A stretch of DNA of 64,000 nt from CAWCTD01 sp963798455 (GTDB lineage: Bacteria > Acidobacteriota > Terriglobia > Bryobacterales > Bryobacteraceae), in assembly GCA_963798455.1 (NCBI GenBank), contig CAWCTD010000004.1:868001-932000 (forward strand). The letters run 5' to 3'. This document shows, in pieces, positions 25,386 through 34,771 of the stretch (position 1 is the stretch's first letter; each line of letters opens with the position of its first letter). The translations under genes and the position numbers were made by a program. A model generated the notes under the pieces. The model was not told where the DNA came from. It was given only the letters and a program-made list of their open reading frames with translations, and ran no database searches.

Positions 25386-26351
25386 CTACTTCGGGGCAGC
25401 CAGTGTCGGCGGCGGTGCGAAGGCGGCTGCGTCCTCCATCTTGATCTCGATGCTCTTCTGCGTGGCCTGGACCCACTCGTTCATGTGCGTGGTCCTCAAC
25501 TGATCCATGATCTGGCCGCGCACCTTGTCCAGTGGCTCCAGACTGGCCTCTTCCGCACGGAAGATGTAGAAGCCGTTGGGCTGGCGCACCGGCCGGCTGA
25601 CCTCGCCCGGCTTCAAAGCGAAGACCGCCTGCTTGACTTCTTCGGGAATCCTGTCGGAACGGCGGATCGTACCGAAATCGCCGTCTTTCGAGGCGGAGGC
25701 AGGATCGCCGGAGTTCTCCTTCACCAGCTTGACGAAGTCGGCCCCAGACTGAAGATCCGCGTACACCTTCTCGGCTTTCGCCTTCGCGTCGGACTCGCTG
25801 AGCGCCTTCTTTTCGGCCCCGCTGGTCTGTGCCCCTGAGCCAAGGCTGAAAGGAATATAGATTACCTTTAACCGGGCCGAGGTATAGAGGTCCTTGTTGT
25901 TCTCATAGAACTTCTGGACTACGTCCGGACCGACGGTGAATTGCTCCTCGCTTGCCTGAAGCTGCGCCTGCGCCAGTGCCAGCATGCGGTTATAGGCCAG
26001 TTGCTCTTTGAGCGGACTGCTCTTGTCCAAGCCGGCTTTCTCCGCCATCGCCGAAAGCCGCCGCATCAGTCCGAACTGCTCCAGAAAAGCACGGGGGTTC
26101 TTCAGACTTGCCTCTTGCTGCGCCGGCGCCAGCGCACGCAGGACGGCCTGTATGTCGCTGGCCAGCACCTTTTGGCCGTCGATGGTCGCGACCACCGTGT
26201 TCGGCGGCAAGGTCAGCAGGCTGACGGCCTGAGGTGCAGCCTGGGCCGGCTGGCCTGGTGTGGGCGCCGACGGCTGGGGAGACGTCTGGGCAAACAGAGC
26301 CGTGGACGCGACGAGACCTACAATAAAGAGCTTCATTCGGACAAGATCCAT
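25386..26351 (-). CDS. Exported peptidyl-prolyl cis-trans isomerase, parvulin (PpiC/SurA) type
   Basis: A 321-residue periplasmic chaperone. A signal peptide (MKLFIVGLVASTALFAQ) follows an alternative start at 26336. A SurA-like N-terminal domain (VVATIDGQKVLASDIQAVLRAL) precedes a rotamase domain at about 165-270 (DFVKLVKENSGDPASASKDG, GDFGTIRRSDRIPEE, VRQPNGFYIFRAEE). The tail is proline and alanine rich. It probably helps outer-membrane or secreted proteins fold. Neither start has a clear ribosome site. Confidence 0.85.
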   Translation of the reverse strand: MDLVRMKLFIVGLVASTALFAQTSPQPSAPTPGQPAQAAPQAVSLLTLPPNTVVATIDGQKVLASDIQAVLRALAPAQQEASLKNPRAFLEQFGLMRRLSAMAEKAGLDKSSPLKEQLAYNRMLALAQAQLQASEEQFTVGPDVVQKFYENNKDLYTSARLKVIYIPFSLGSGAQTSGAEKKALSESDAKAKAEKVYADLQSGADFVKLVKENSGDPASASKDGDFGTIRRSDRIPEEVKQAVFALKPGEVSRPVRQPNGFYIFRAEEASLEPLDKVRGQIMDQLRTTHMNEWVQATQKSIEIKMEDAAAFAPPPTLAAPK

Positions 26352-26389
26352 GGATGAGATATGTCCGATTGTAGCATGCTCCTTTTGGC

Positions 26390-26773
26390 TCAGCGGTTTA
26401 CCCCGCTACGCTTTACCTGTGCCCGCCGCCGGCCGGCGGCCAGGGAGGTCGAGGCCTTTTGGCGCGCGCCTTCGCTTACCTCGATCTTGTTGATGACGCG
26501 CTTGGCCCCGGCCGTCTTCGCCATCCGGGTGGCGGCCGCCTTGCGCTGTACCACGTTGGTCTTACCCTCGATGGTCGCAACCCCGCCTTGAACTCGAACC
26601 GTGAACTTGTCTTCGGCGCTCTTCGACTTGGCGAACCGTTGGCGTATCGCACTCTCTAAAGCAACATCCGTCAGCGGCGGGTTGCCCGCTGGCCGGACCG
26701 GCGTCTGCCCGCTGGCCGCCAGACCGATCAAGATGGCCACGCTAATAGCAGCGAGTCTGTGGTTTGCTTTCAA
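26390..26773 (-). CDS. Small exported BON-domain protein
   Basis: A 127-residue protein with a signal peptide (KANHRLAAISVAILIGLAASG) and one BON domain (LESAIRQRFAKSKSAEDKFT, VRVQGGVATIEGKTNVVQRK, AGAKRVINKIEV). BON proteins of this size are periplasmic and may bind membranes. The start is a TTG at 26773; AGGAGG at 26785-26780 (minus strand), six bases upstream, fixes it against longer readings. It diverges from the Tat-exported oxidoreductase. Confidence 0.8.
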   Translation of the reverse strand: MKANHRLAAISVAILIGLAASGQTPVRPAGNPPLTDVALESAIRQRFAKSKSAEDKFTVRVQGGVATIEGKTNVVQRKAAATRMAKTAGAKRVINKIEVSEGARQKASTSLAAGRRRAQVKRSGVNR

Positions 26774-26786
26774 CTCTCTCCTCCTC

Positions 26787-26813
26787 TTGAGTAGTGGCGC
26801 GGCGTTGTATAAT
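26787..26813 (+). promoter_or_regulatory. Promoter with perfect -10 seven bases before an ATG (leaderless gene)
   Basis: TATAAT at 26808-26813 is followed after six bases by the ATG at 26820, so transcription should begin at or next to the start codon. TTGAGT at 26787-26792 is a possible -35, but the spacing of 15 is short. There is no ribosome site before the ATG, in keeping with leaderless translation. Confidence 0.55.
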
Positions 26814-26819
26814 TCGCAC

Positions 26820-28034
26820 ATGTCTGAAACGGTATTTGACAGACGGGATTTTCTGACCAAGCTCGGCAGCGGCGCCGCGGCTGCATCCGCATTGTCCTAC
26901 TCGCGCGTCGTGGGGGCCAACGATAAGATCGCGTTAGGCGTGATCGGATGCGGAGACCGCGGGCGCTTCGACATGAGCTGTTTCCAGAAGGACCCCTCCG
27001 TGGCCGTCCTGGCCCTGTGCGACATTTACGGCCGCCAGCTCGATCTTGCCAGGAAGAGCGCGCCCGACGCCAAGACCTTCTCGGATCACCGCAGGCTCCT
27101 GGAGATGAAGGAGATTCAGGCCGTCCTTGTGGCCACGCCGGATCATTGGCACGTGCCTATTGCGATCGATGTCTTGAACGCCGGGAAGGACCTGTACTGC
27201 GAGAAGCCGCTGAGCCTGACCATCGAGGAGGGTCCGAAGGTCGTGAAGGCGGCCCGCATCAACAACCGCATCTGCCAGGTCGGCATGCAGCAGCGTTCCG
27301 GCAAGCATTACCTGGAGGCCAAGGCGGAGTACATGGACAAGGGCCGTCTGGGGAAGGTGACGCTCGCCAGGACCTGGTGGCACGGCAACAGCTATCACCT
27401 GCGAAAGGCTCCACAATATCTTCAACAGAAGCCTGCCGATCTGGATTGGGCCCACTTCCTGGGTCCCCTCAAGTGGAGAGACTATGATCCTCAGCAGTAT
27501 TACAACTGGCGGGCCTATCTCGACTTCGGTGGAGGGCAGGTAACCGACCTATTCACCCACTGGATAGACGTCGTACACATGTTCCTGGGCAAGGATATCC
27601 CCACCTCAGCCTCGGCGGCCGGCGGGGTCTACTATTACAAGGATGGGCGGACGGCGCCCGACACCATCAACGTTCTGCTGGAGTACGGAGGGGAGTACAC
27701 GGCCACGTTCGAGGCAACCTTGGTTCCGGGTATCACGGGCGCCGCCGTGGAGATCTGTGGAACTCAAGGCAGGCTGTGGATCGACCGCAGCCGGTATGAG
27801 TTCTATCCGGTCGGAAGAGGCGTCGAGCCGACCGTCGTGAAGGCGGCGCCGTATGACTTGACCATCGACCACGTGAACAACTTCCTGGAGTGCGTCCGCT
27901 CCCGCAAGCTGCCCTATGGGGACGTGCTGATCGGCCACCGGTCCGCGCAGGCTTCGCACCTCGGGAATATCAGCTACGTTCAGAAGCGCCGCCTGGATTT
28001 CGACCCCATCCGGGAAGAGATTCTGCCCTTCTGA
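26820..28034 (+). CDS. Tat-exported Gfo/Idh/MocA-family oxidoreductase
   Basis: A 404-residue NAD(P)-dependent sugar-type oxidoreductase with a Tat-like leader (DRRDFLTKLGSGAAAAS). The Rossmann motif is ALGVIGCGDRGRF, the catalytic-region lysine is in DLYCEKPLSLTIEEG, and the C-terminal domain includes GGGQVTDLFTHWIDVVHMF. Such exported paralogues are abundant in Acidobacteriota and Planctomycetota, and the substrate is usually unknown. It stands alone between divergent and convergent neighbours. Confidence 0.87.
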   Translation: MSETVFDRRDFLTKLGSGAAAASALSYSRVVGANDKIALGVIGCGDRGRFDMSCFQKDPSVAVLALCDIYGRQLDLARKSAPDAKTFSDHRRLLEMKEIQAVLVATPDHWHVPIAIDVLNAGKDLYCEKPLSLTIEEGPKVVKAARINNRICQVGMQQRSGKHYLEAKAEYMDKGRLGKVTLARTWWHGNSYHLRKAPQYLQQKPADLDWAHFLGPLKWRDYDPQQYYNWRAYLDFGGGQVTDLFTHWIDVVHMFLGKDIPTSASAAGGVYYYKDGRTAPDTINVLLEYGGEYTATFEATLVPGITGAAVEICGTQGRLWIDRSRYEFYPVGRGVEPTVVKAAPYDLTIDHVNNFLECVRSRKLPYGDVLIGHRSAQASHLGNISYVQKRRLDFDPIREEILPF

Positions 28035-28038
28035 AAAG

Positions 28039-30245
28039 TCAACTCGACGGTGGCAGGTAGGCGCTGTTGACCAGAGTCTGGCTGATGGAGCCCGGGCTGC
28101 CGCTTGCTCCTTGTGACACTCGCAGGACTGCCTGGACCGCCGACGGCTGGCTCCCGTTGCCGTGTAATGCGTTGGTCGCCTCCACCAGCAGAAGGCCGCC
28201 CAGGGCCAGGAACTCCTGCCCGCCGTAAAGCCTGCGCAGCTTGTTGTGAAACGCCCTGACCAAGTCCGCAGCGAAGCGGGAGAGGCTCCTGACTGCGTCA
28301 GCCGGCTCCTTCGCGGCCGTCTCACTCAGCTCGTGGCCCTGGCAACCGAGGTTGACCAGCGCATCCACCAGAAACGCGTCGGCGACCAGCAGGGATTGCA
28401 GCAGGCGTGGCCGCTGCTGAACCGAGGCCAGAACGTTGCGTTCCTCCCCGGGGGCATAGAACGAGGCTGACCTCCTCTTGCCGGCCTTCAGCAAGATGTC
28501 CTTCACCTTCGCAAGTTCCGCGGGAAGCTGCTGCCCTGCCGCGCGGAAGAATGCCTTCATGAACTGCTCGTTCATCACGTCATAGTTGAAGTCGTACTTC
28601 GGCTTGCAGGCGAACGGGCGGCTGACCTGGTACACCAGCAGCGGAAAAGCGGCCTCCAGGGTCTCGTACCGTCCGGCGTCGGAAAAGTAGACGTAGGGAA
28701 GCCAGACGCGCATGGCCCGTTGCACAGCCACGGAAACCCGCGCATAGGCGGAAAAGAAATCCGGGTCGCGCTCGCCCGGCGCCTCCAGCCACGCCGACAC
28801 CAAAGACCCGGGTATCGACAGCGCCAGCGAGAACGTCCAGGTCCCCTTCCCGGGCGGCTCCCACCTTCTCCAACCACTGCGCGCTCCCGTCATCGAAGCC
28901 GTAGGCGGCTAGAGCCGAAGCCAGGGCCCGTGGCGCCTGAGCGCACGGCAGCGTGCGTTGGTTGGAATACGATAGCGTGAAACTGGAGGTCGAGTGGACG
29001 CGCCCGACGGCGAGACCTCCCGCCAGGGCCAGCACACTCTGATAGGAGTTCGATCGCGCCGCCCGGTCCGTGGCGTCGACGTGGTAGGCCAGCAAACGGC
29101 CGTCAGCGTCGCTTGTGACCTCCATCTTTGCCAGCGCTTCCAGGCGCGTCGTACACTCCTTCCGGTCGAGAAAAGGCAGGTGCAGCTCCAGAGTGCTCTC
29201 CCTCTGGAGCCCGCAGGTCAATACTCCCTGGCGCGTCTGGACGTGGCCGGGGTCCGCGGTGAGGAACCACGAGTAATCCCCGCGCAATGCCTGGCGATAG
29301 GCCGCAAGCCCTTGGTCCGTAAAGGCGAAGGAACAGTCCACGAGGGCTGTCTCCTGGGTCGCGGACTTGTAGGCGTAGCTGAGTTCGGCGCTGTACTTGT
29401 TCTCCAAAGCGGCTACCGCTTTTCCGTACACCGAGTCCCTCAAGCCGAGCAGCGTGCCCAAGCCGGCCACCAGGCTCTTGACGTTCCGACTCCGTGCGGA
29501 CTGGTCCGAACAATGCTTCGACCTGCGTCCTGACCCAACTGTCCAGGCCCTGGAAACCGGCAAGGCTCGCCAGACCACTCGCTACTTGTGTGGGCGCCAC
29601 ACGCTCGACGGCGTAAGCTTTCAGGAGGCGCAAGGTCTCGGCCAGGCCCCCCTGGGTCAGCACTCCCCCGGTGAGGTTCTGAAGAGCCGCGTTGTCGCCG
29701 GCGGCGTTCCAGACCTTCCGCGCCAGCGAGTACTCCAGCCCGTTCCAGAGATCCATCAACTGGCCGAGAGAGCCCGGATCGATTGCCGATAACAGATCCT
29801 TGAACACGCCGGAAGCCGATTCCTTCAGCTTGCTGAGGTCCTTCAGCCATTGATCCTCATGCACCCCGAGGATGGCGGCGACCAGCGCATCCGGCTTGTC
29901 GGGCAGCGGTGTCCGCGCCTGAGCGGAAACAGACAACTGCGCGGCGAAATCGAAACTCTGGGCACTGTTCTTGAGAATTTCGAGCCGCAGCCAGCCTCGC
30001 TCATCCAGCGAAATCCGTTGCCGGTAACTACTGTTCACGACGAGCTGGGCAGATACGTCACCCCCGGCATCGACGTTGAGACCTAGATCGCCCTCGATCG
30101 CTCCCACGGCCATCTCCCGCAACCAGTGGAACTTGTAGGAAAACGGCCGCTGAGCCTTGAGACATAAGTTCCCCTGGGTCTCCACAACGACCGGGAGTTC
30201 CGAGGGCAGATCGGAGGCGGACTTCACTGTCATTGGATCGAACAT
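28039..30245 (-). CDS. Unknown protein of about 734 residues, two frameshifts
   Basis: Three reading frames join into one protein: residues from MFDPMTVKSASDLPSEL to VEALFGPVRTES, then NVKSLVAGLGTLLGLRDSVY to DDGSAQWLEKV, then PPGKGTWTFSLALSIPG to TLVNSAYLPPSS. Breaks lie near 29485 and 28865; removing one G at each gives 735 codons exactly. There is no signal peptide or membrane segment, and I recognise no domain. The text is rich in Ala, Leu and Ser, with beta-like segments such as LCLKAQRPFSYKFHW. The ATG at 30245 has AGGAAG upstream. It converges on the oxidoreductase with a four-base gap. Confidence 0.6.
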
Positions 30246-30497
30246 GGATGCTTCCTGAACGCTTGCGATAGGCAGGCAGCGCTGGGCAAGATTGCGCTGC
30301 CGTTTGATTATACGGTTCGCACCGCTTCTTCCGAACGCGTCACTGCCCTGGCCGCGCGTCGCGCGCGTCTAAGTGCCTGTCCGCCAGCGCACTGCCGCCG
30401 CCGCTGTCTTTCGTCAGACGCGGTGACCGATCGACATTGGCGGGGTCAGACTGGCAGTTGACATCGGAGGCTGAAATCATCTAATCTCTAGTTAGGT
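30246..30497 (+). promoter_or_regulatory. Intergenic region with strong promoter for the Rrf2-cysK pair
   Basis: TTGACA at 30458-30463 and TCTAAT at 30480-30485 are 16 bases apart. The Rrf2 ATG at 30498 is only 12 bases after the -10, so the leader would be about six bases. The upstream part is very GC-rich (CGCGCGTCGCGCGCG near 30352-30366) and shows no gene. Confidence 0.55.
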
Positions 30498-30947
30498 ATG
30501 GGCCTTTCATCTCCAGAGCGAATTCGAATCTCATTGAAGGCCCAATACGCCCTCAGGGGCATTTTCGACCTGGCCCTTCAAGCTCCTGGTGAGCCGGTGA
30601 GAATCGCCGACATTGCCAGACGTCAGAAGATCCCGCAGAAGTTCCTGGAGTTGATTCTGGCTGGCTTGAAGCAGGGCGGCTTCGTCGAATCGCGTCGCGG
30701 CGCGGAAGGCGGCTACTTGCTGGCGAGGTCCGCCGACACCATCACGACCGGGGCGGTCATCCGCTTCGTGGAGGGCAGCCAGGCTGGCCGGCCAAGGGCC
30801 CGGCGGCCGGGCGAGAGCCCTTTCGCGGAGATGTGGCAGAAAGTGGACGAAGCGTTTTCGTCGGTAGTGGACAGGACGACGTTCGCCGAACTCGCGCGCG
30901 ACTGGCGGGAGCGGCAAAGCCAGTACCTGCCCAACTGGGAGATTTGA
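30498..30947 (+). CDS. Rrf2-family transcriptional regulator (CymR-like)
   Basis: A 149-residue winged-helix regulator: KAQYALRGIFDLALQAPGEPVRIADIARRQKIPQKFLELILAGL is the Rrf2 DNA-binding domain, followed by GGYLLARSADTITTGAVIRFVEG. The three cysteines that bind the iron-sulfur cluster in IscR are absent. It is followed after 19 bases by cysK, so a CymR-type role in cysteine control, possibly through direct contact with CysK, is the best guess. Confidence 0.85.
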   Translation: MGLSSPERIRISLKAQYALRGIFDLALQAPGEPVRIADIARRQKIPQKFLELILAGLKQGGFVESRRGAEGGYLLARSADTITTGAVIRFVEGSQAGRPRARRPGESPFAEMWQKVDEAFSSVVDRTTFAELARDWRERQSQYLPNWEI

Positions 30948-30966
30948 GGACGACCGAAGAGGGGCT

Positions 30967-31923
30967 ATGATACACAACGACAACTCACTCAGCATCGGCC
31001 GGACCCCGCTGGTCCGGTTGAACCGTGTCACCGATGGCGCCCGCGCCACGGTGTTGGCAAAGATCGAGGGCCGCAACCCAGCCTACTCGGTCAAGTGCCG
31101 GATCGGCGCCTCCATGATCTGGGACGCGGAGGCGCGAGGCATGTTAGGGCCCGGCAAAGAACTCATCGAGCCGACCAGCGGCAACACCGGCATCGCTTTG
31201 GCCTTCGTGGCCGCCGCCCGCGGCTATCCCATCACGCTGACCATGCCCGAAAGCATGTCGCTGGAACGCCGGAAAGTGCTCAAGGCGCTCGGCGCCAGGC
31301 TGGTATTAACCGAGGCCGCCGGCGGAATGGCCGCGGCCATCAAGACCGCTGAACAGATGGCCGCTTCCGAGCCAACCCGGTACGTGCTGCTCCAGCAGTT
31401 CAAGAATCCCGCGAATCCCGAAATCCACTTCAAGACGACGGGCCCCGAGATCTGGGACGATACCAACGGCAATGTGGACGTGCTGGTTTCCGGTGTAGGG
31501 ACGGGAGGCACGATCACCGGCATTGCCCGCTATTTCAAGCACGCCCGGGGCAAGCCGCTGCTCTCGGTGGCCGTGGAGCCTGTTGCCAGCCCGGTGATCA
31601 CGCAGACCCGGAACGGCCAGCCCCTGAAACCAGGCCCCCACAAGATCCAGGGGCTCGGCGCGGGCTTCATACCCGACACGCTGGACCTCTCGATTGTGGA
31701 CCGGGTGGAGACCGTCACCAACGAGGAATCCATCGAGATGGCCCGAAGGCTGGCGCGGGAGGAAGGAATCCTGTCCGGCATCTCCTGCGGCGCGGCGGCC
31801 GCTGCCGCCGTCCGGCTGGCGCACGACCCCGAGTTTGAGGGAAAGACCATCGTGACCATCCTTCCCGATTCCGGCGAACGTTACCTCAGCACAATTCTTT
31901 ACGAGGGGATGTTCACCGAATAG
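30967..31923 (+). CDS. cysK: Cysteine synthase (O-acetylserine sulfhydrylase)
   Basis: A 318-residue PLP enzyme that makes cysteine from O-acetylserine and sulfide. The PLP lysine is in NPAYSVKCRIGASMIWDAE, which matches the E. coli CysK form. The substrate loop is EPTSGNTGIALAF and the phosphate-binding loop GVGTGGTITGI. The C-terminus contains GISCGAAAAAAVRLA. The ATG at 30967 follows AGAGGGG. Gene order with the Rrf2 regulator suggests one transcript. Confidence 0.94.
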   Translation: MIHNDNSLSIGRTPLVRLNRVTDGARATVLAKIEGRNPAYSVKCRIGASMIWDAEARGMLGPGKELIEPTSGNTGIALAFVAAARGYPITLTMPESMSLERRKVLKALGARLVLTEAAGGMAAAIKTAEQMAASEPTRYVLLQQFKNPANPEIHFKTTGPEIWDDTNGNVDVLVSGVGTGGTITGIARYFKHARGKPLLSVAVEPVASPVITQTRNGQPLKPGPHKIQGLGAGFIPDTLDLSIVDRVETVTNEESIEMARRLAREEGILSGISCGAAAAAAVRLAHDPEFEGKTIVTILPDSGERYLSTILYEGMFTE

Positions 31924-31963
31924 GGGCCGACCAGCCTCTCCGGAGTGTTCGCGCTCCGATGGA

Positions 31964-32093
31964 GTGGTGAAGAAACTCGCACGGGCGCTCTTTCTGACTA
32001 CGTGTTCTCTGCTGGCCCAAAGGCTACATCGCGCCGCAGTACAACAAGGGCAAAAAGGTCGAGTTCCGCAACCTTAAGCTGAAGACGCTGTAG
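31964..32093 (+). pseudogene. Remnant of a DUF1080-type exported protein with its middle deleted
   Basis: A start region (GTG at 31964, GGAG ahead of it) encodes a signal peptide VKKLARALFLTTCSLLAQ. A few bases later, in another frame, comes YIAPQYNKGKKVEFRNLKL followed by KTL and a stop at 32093, which resembles the C-terminal strand of DUF1080 (3-keto-glycoside hydrolase-like) proteins. The intervening domain of about 200 residues is missing. It reads as an internal deletion joining the two ends of one gene. Confidence 0.55.
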
Positions 32094-32142
32094 CTTGATC
32101 TCCCCGCGGATCAGGGGACGCCCATCCTCGAGGTGAGGAGAA

Positions 32143-32986
32143 ATGATGAGACGGATCGCCAATTCGATTCTTGCAGCCTGGCTTGTCTTGCCGCTCCTTG
32201 CGGCCATTCAAGAACCCATCAAGGTTGAGGGCGGCCTGGTCAGTGGCACGCCGGGCTGGGGCTGGGGCGTCCGGGAGTTCCGTGGAATCCCGTTCGCCGC
32301 CGCTCCGGTCGGAAGGCTGCGCTGGATCAGCTCGCCGCAGTCCGGTGGGTGAAGAACAACATCGCCGGATTCGGCGGTGATCCGGACAAGATCACGATCT
32401 TCGGGGAGTCGGGCGGCAGCCGCAGTGTCAATTGGCTGATGGCTTCGCCGCTGATGAAGGGATTGGCCCGGGGAGCGATCGCCGAGTCTCACACGGTTTT
32501 CGGCCGGATGCTGACGCTTTCGGAGGCTGAGGCCACCGGCGTCGGATTCGCGAAGGCGGCCGGGAAGATCCCGCTCGCGGCCCTTCGAGCCATGCCCGCC
32601 CAAGAGTTGGCGGACGCCTCCATCAAGAATCCGGCGGGGATGAACGGCGCCATCGTCGATGGCTGGTTCCTGCCGCGGGACATCTACACCATCTTCTCGC
32701 GGGGGAAGCAGAACGATGTCACGCTGCTCACTGGCGCAACCAACGATGAGGGCGGGAACATCGCCGGCATCGGCGCCGCCCGCGGGGCGGCCGGCGGAGG
32801 CGGACGAGGCGGAACTTCACGAAAGCCTCCAACCCGAACGGCCCCGGCCTCACGACCTGGCCGGTCTATAATCCCAAGGACGAATACTGGCTGAACGTCG
32901 GGGACGCTGTCCGCCTGGAGAGGTTCAACTCGGCTGGGGTCGATTTCATTGCGGCAGTCCAGGAGGAGCTCCGGCGGGCGCGCTGA
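32143..32986 (+). pseudogene. Carboxylesterase (type B) remnant with two internal deletions
   Basis: The N-terminus is normal: a signal peptide (RRIANSILAAWLVLPLLAA) and the conserved VREFRGIPFAAAPVGRLRW. Near 32340 the sequence jumps to WVKNNIAGFGGDPDKITIFG and ESGGS, the nucleophile elbow, so about 130 residues are missing and the frame shifts. After TLLTGATNDEGGNIAG, near 32800, it jumps again to NFTKASNPNGPGLTTWPVYN and runs to a stop at 32986, losing the region with the acid and histidine of the triad. A good GAGGTGAGGAG site remains. It is not functional as written. Confidence 0.8.
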
Positions 32987-33158
32987 AGCTCTCGGCTCCG
33001 GTAGCCGGAACTTCGGGCAGACGACCGCCGCGGCTCCAGGTGGCATGCAGCGTGGAGTCCTGACGGAAGCTGGCTTCGCTTGTGCAGCAACCTTCGCACA
33101 AGTCCCGGATGGTAGGCCACGCCGAACTCGTGCATGGTAGGGAGCGGCTTCTGGCGCA

Positions 33159-34439
33159 CTACACCAGCAGTGCGCGGGCCTCGCCCACAAGGTAGAGGCT
33201 GCCGGTGATGAAAACGGCGTCCTCCGGCGAAGCCTGGCCTAGCAGACGGAGCGCTTCCGCGAGCGTGGGGGCCGCTTGCAGGCGCGGGTGATCCACCAGA
33301 TTACGGATGGCTTCGGGACGCACGGCGCGGGGGTGGTTGGGCGCGGTGAGGATGACCTCCCGAGCACACGGGAACAGGATCGCGGCGGCTTCGGCCACCG
33401 CCTTGTCGCGCATGGCGCCATAAATCAGCCAAACGCGGCGGTCCGCGTAGAAGCGCTGGATGTGGCGGGCCAGAGCCGAGGCGCCGGCCGGGTTGTGGGC
33501 GCCATCCAAAATGATCTCGGGCTCGCGGCAAACGCACTCCATGCGGCCCGGCCAGCGAACCAGACGAATACCCTCCTCGATCGCTTCGGCCGGAGTGCTC
33601 AGCGCATGGAGGGCGGTGATGGCGGTGAGCGCGTTGGAAACCTGGTGCTCGCCGGCCAGAGGGCACTGGATCTGAAGGCGGCACGGTCCGGCGGCGACGA
33701 AACGGCTGCCGTGGGCACCGAGATGGAGATCCTCGGCGGTCCATTCCGAGTACTTGATGACGGTTACTCCGGCTTGCCCGGCGCGGGCTTCCAGCAGAGC
33801 TTCGACCGAGGGATGCTGCGGGCCGATGACCAGGGGCGTGCCCGGCTTGATGATCCCGGCCTTCTCGCCGGCGATCGCTTCGAGGCTCTTGCCCAGGTAG
33901 GCCTCGTGGTCGTAGTCAATGGGAGTGATGACCGAGAGCTGGGGCAGCACGACGTTGGTGGCGTCCAGGCGCCCGCCCAGGCCGACCTCGAGGACCGCGA
34001 CGTCCGCGGCGAGATCCCGGAACAGCAGAAATGCCATGGCGGTGACCGATTCAAAGTACGTCGGGTGGCAATCAATGAGGCCTTGGGCCACGAGCGCTTC
34101 GGCCTGCCGGTGCACGACCTCGAAGGTGTCGGCGAACAGGGCAGGGGCCACAGGGCGGCCGGCGATGGTGATGCGCTCCGTGGGCTCGACCAGGTGCGGC
34201 GAGGTGAACAGGCCGGTGCGGAAACCGGCGGTCCGCAACGCCGATTCGATCATGGCGCAGACCGAGCCCTTGCCGTTGGTCCCGGCGACGTGAACGAAGC
34301 GGGTGGCATGGTTCGGGTTCCCCAGGTGAGCCAGTAGGGTGGCCACTCTTTCCAGGCCCAGCTTGACGGTCCTGGTCTCGTTGCCCAGGGAGTAGAGGAA
34401 GCGGACGGAATCAGGATAAGTGAACAAGCTCAGGCTCAT
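33159..34439 (-). CDS. folC: Bifunctional folylpolyglutamate/dihydrofolate synthase
   Basis: A 426-residue Mur-ligase-like enzyme that adds glutamate to folates and possibly to dihydropteroate. The ATP loop is FVHVAGTNGKGSVCAMIESAL; other blocks are GLFTSPHLVEPTERI, VLEVGLGGRLDATNVV, ITPIDYDHEAYLG, LDGAHNPAGASAL and LIYGAMRDK. The ATG at 34439 (MSLSLFTYPDSVRFLYSLG) matches the usual N-terminus, so the longer reading upstream is unlikely. It stands alone on the minus strand after the pseudogene stretch. Confidence 0.92.
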   Translation of the reverse strand: MSLSLFTYPDSVRFLYSLGNETRTVKLGLERVATLLAHLGNPNHATRFVHVAGTNGKGSVCAMIESALRTAGFRTGLFTSPHLVEPTERITIAGRPVAPALFADTFEVVHRQAEALVAQGLIDCHPTYFESVTAMAFLLFRDLAADVAVLEVGLGGRLDATNVVLPQLSVITPIDYDHEAYLGKSLEAIAGEKAGIIKPGTPLVIGPQHPSVEALLEARAGQAGVTVIKYSEWTAEDLHLGAHGSRFVAAGPCRLQIQCPLAGEHQVSNALTAITALHALSTPAEAIEEGIRLVRWPGRMECVCREPEIILDGAHNPAGASALARHIQRFYADRRVWLIYGAMRDKAVAEAAAILFPCAREVILTAPNHPRAVRPEAIRNLVDHPRLQAAPTLAEALRLLGQASPEDAVFITGSLYLVGEARALLV

Positions 34440-34493
34440 GGTACACTCGCACGTATGTGAAGGGCAACGCTGAGGCGCCCCCCGGACTCCAGC

Positions 34494-34664
34494 ATGAGAC
34501 AAAGCTCCAGAATCGAGTCACTTAACTACGGTCTGATCTATGGTCTGGGGTGCCTGGTGGCAGCCTTTTTGTCCTTTAGCCAGGGGACCCCCCTCGAGAG
34601 GCTCGTCATGCACGTCGCCTCTTCCTGGGGCTATGTGATCTACTACGTCCTGCACCTGCAGTAA
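34494..34664 (+). CDS. Small membrane protein of 56 residues, unknown
   Basis: An ORF starting MRQSSRIESLNYGLIYGLG with a central hydrophobic segment (GLIYGLGCLVAAFLSF) and a second at the C-terminus (SWGYVIYYVLHLQ). It is divergent from folC and ends 107 bases before the YbaK gene. The ribosome site is weak. Codon use and the amphipathic pattern look real, but no homologue comes to mind. Confidence 0.45.
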   Translation: MRQSSRIESLNYGLIYGLGCLVAAFLSFSQGTPLERLVMHVASSWGYVIYYVLHLQ

Positions 34665-34771
34665 AGCCGCGATCCCGTCTCTCGTCAATCCCGGCCGATT
34701 GCACTACACTGAGGGTGGACTTCCTCTATGGACAACGGCACGGCCACGCAGGGCCGTGAAGGGAGGAATGT

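Noticed and set aside
30340..30440. Gene fragment or RNA gene in the GC-rich gap before Rrf2
   Set aside because: No open frame with a start and ribosome site, and no recognisable RNA fold by eye.
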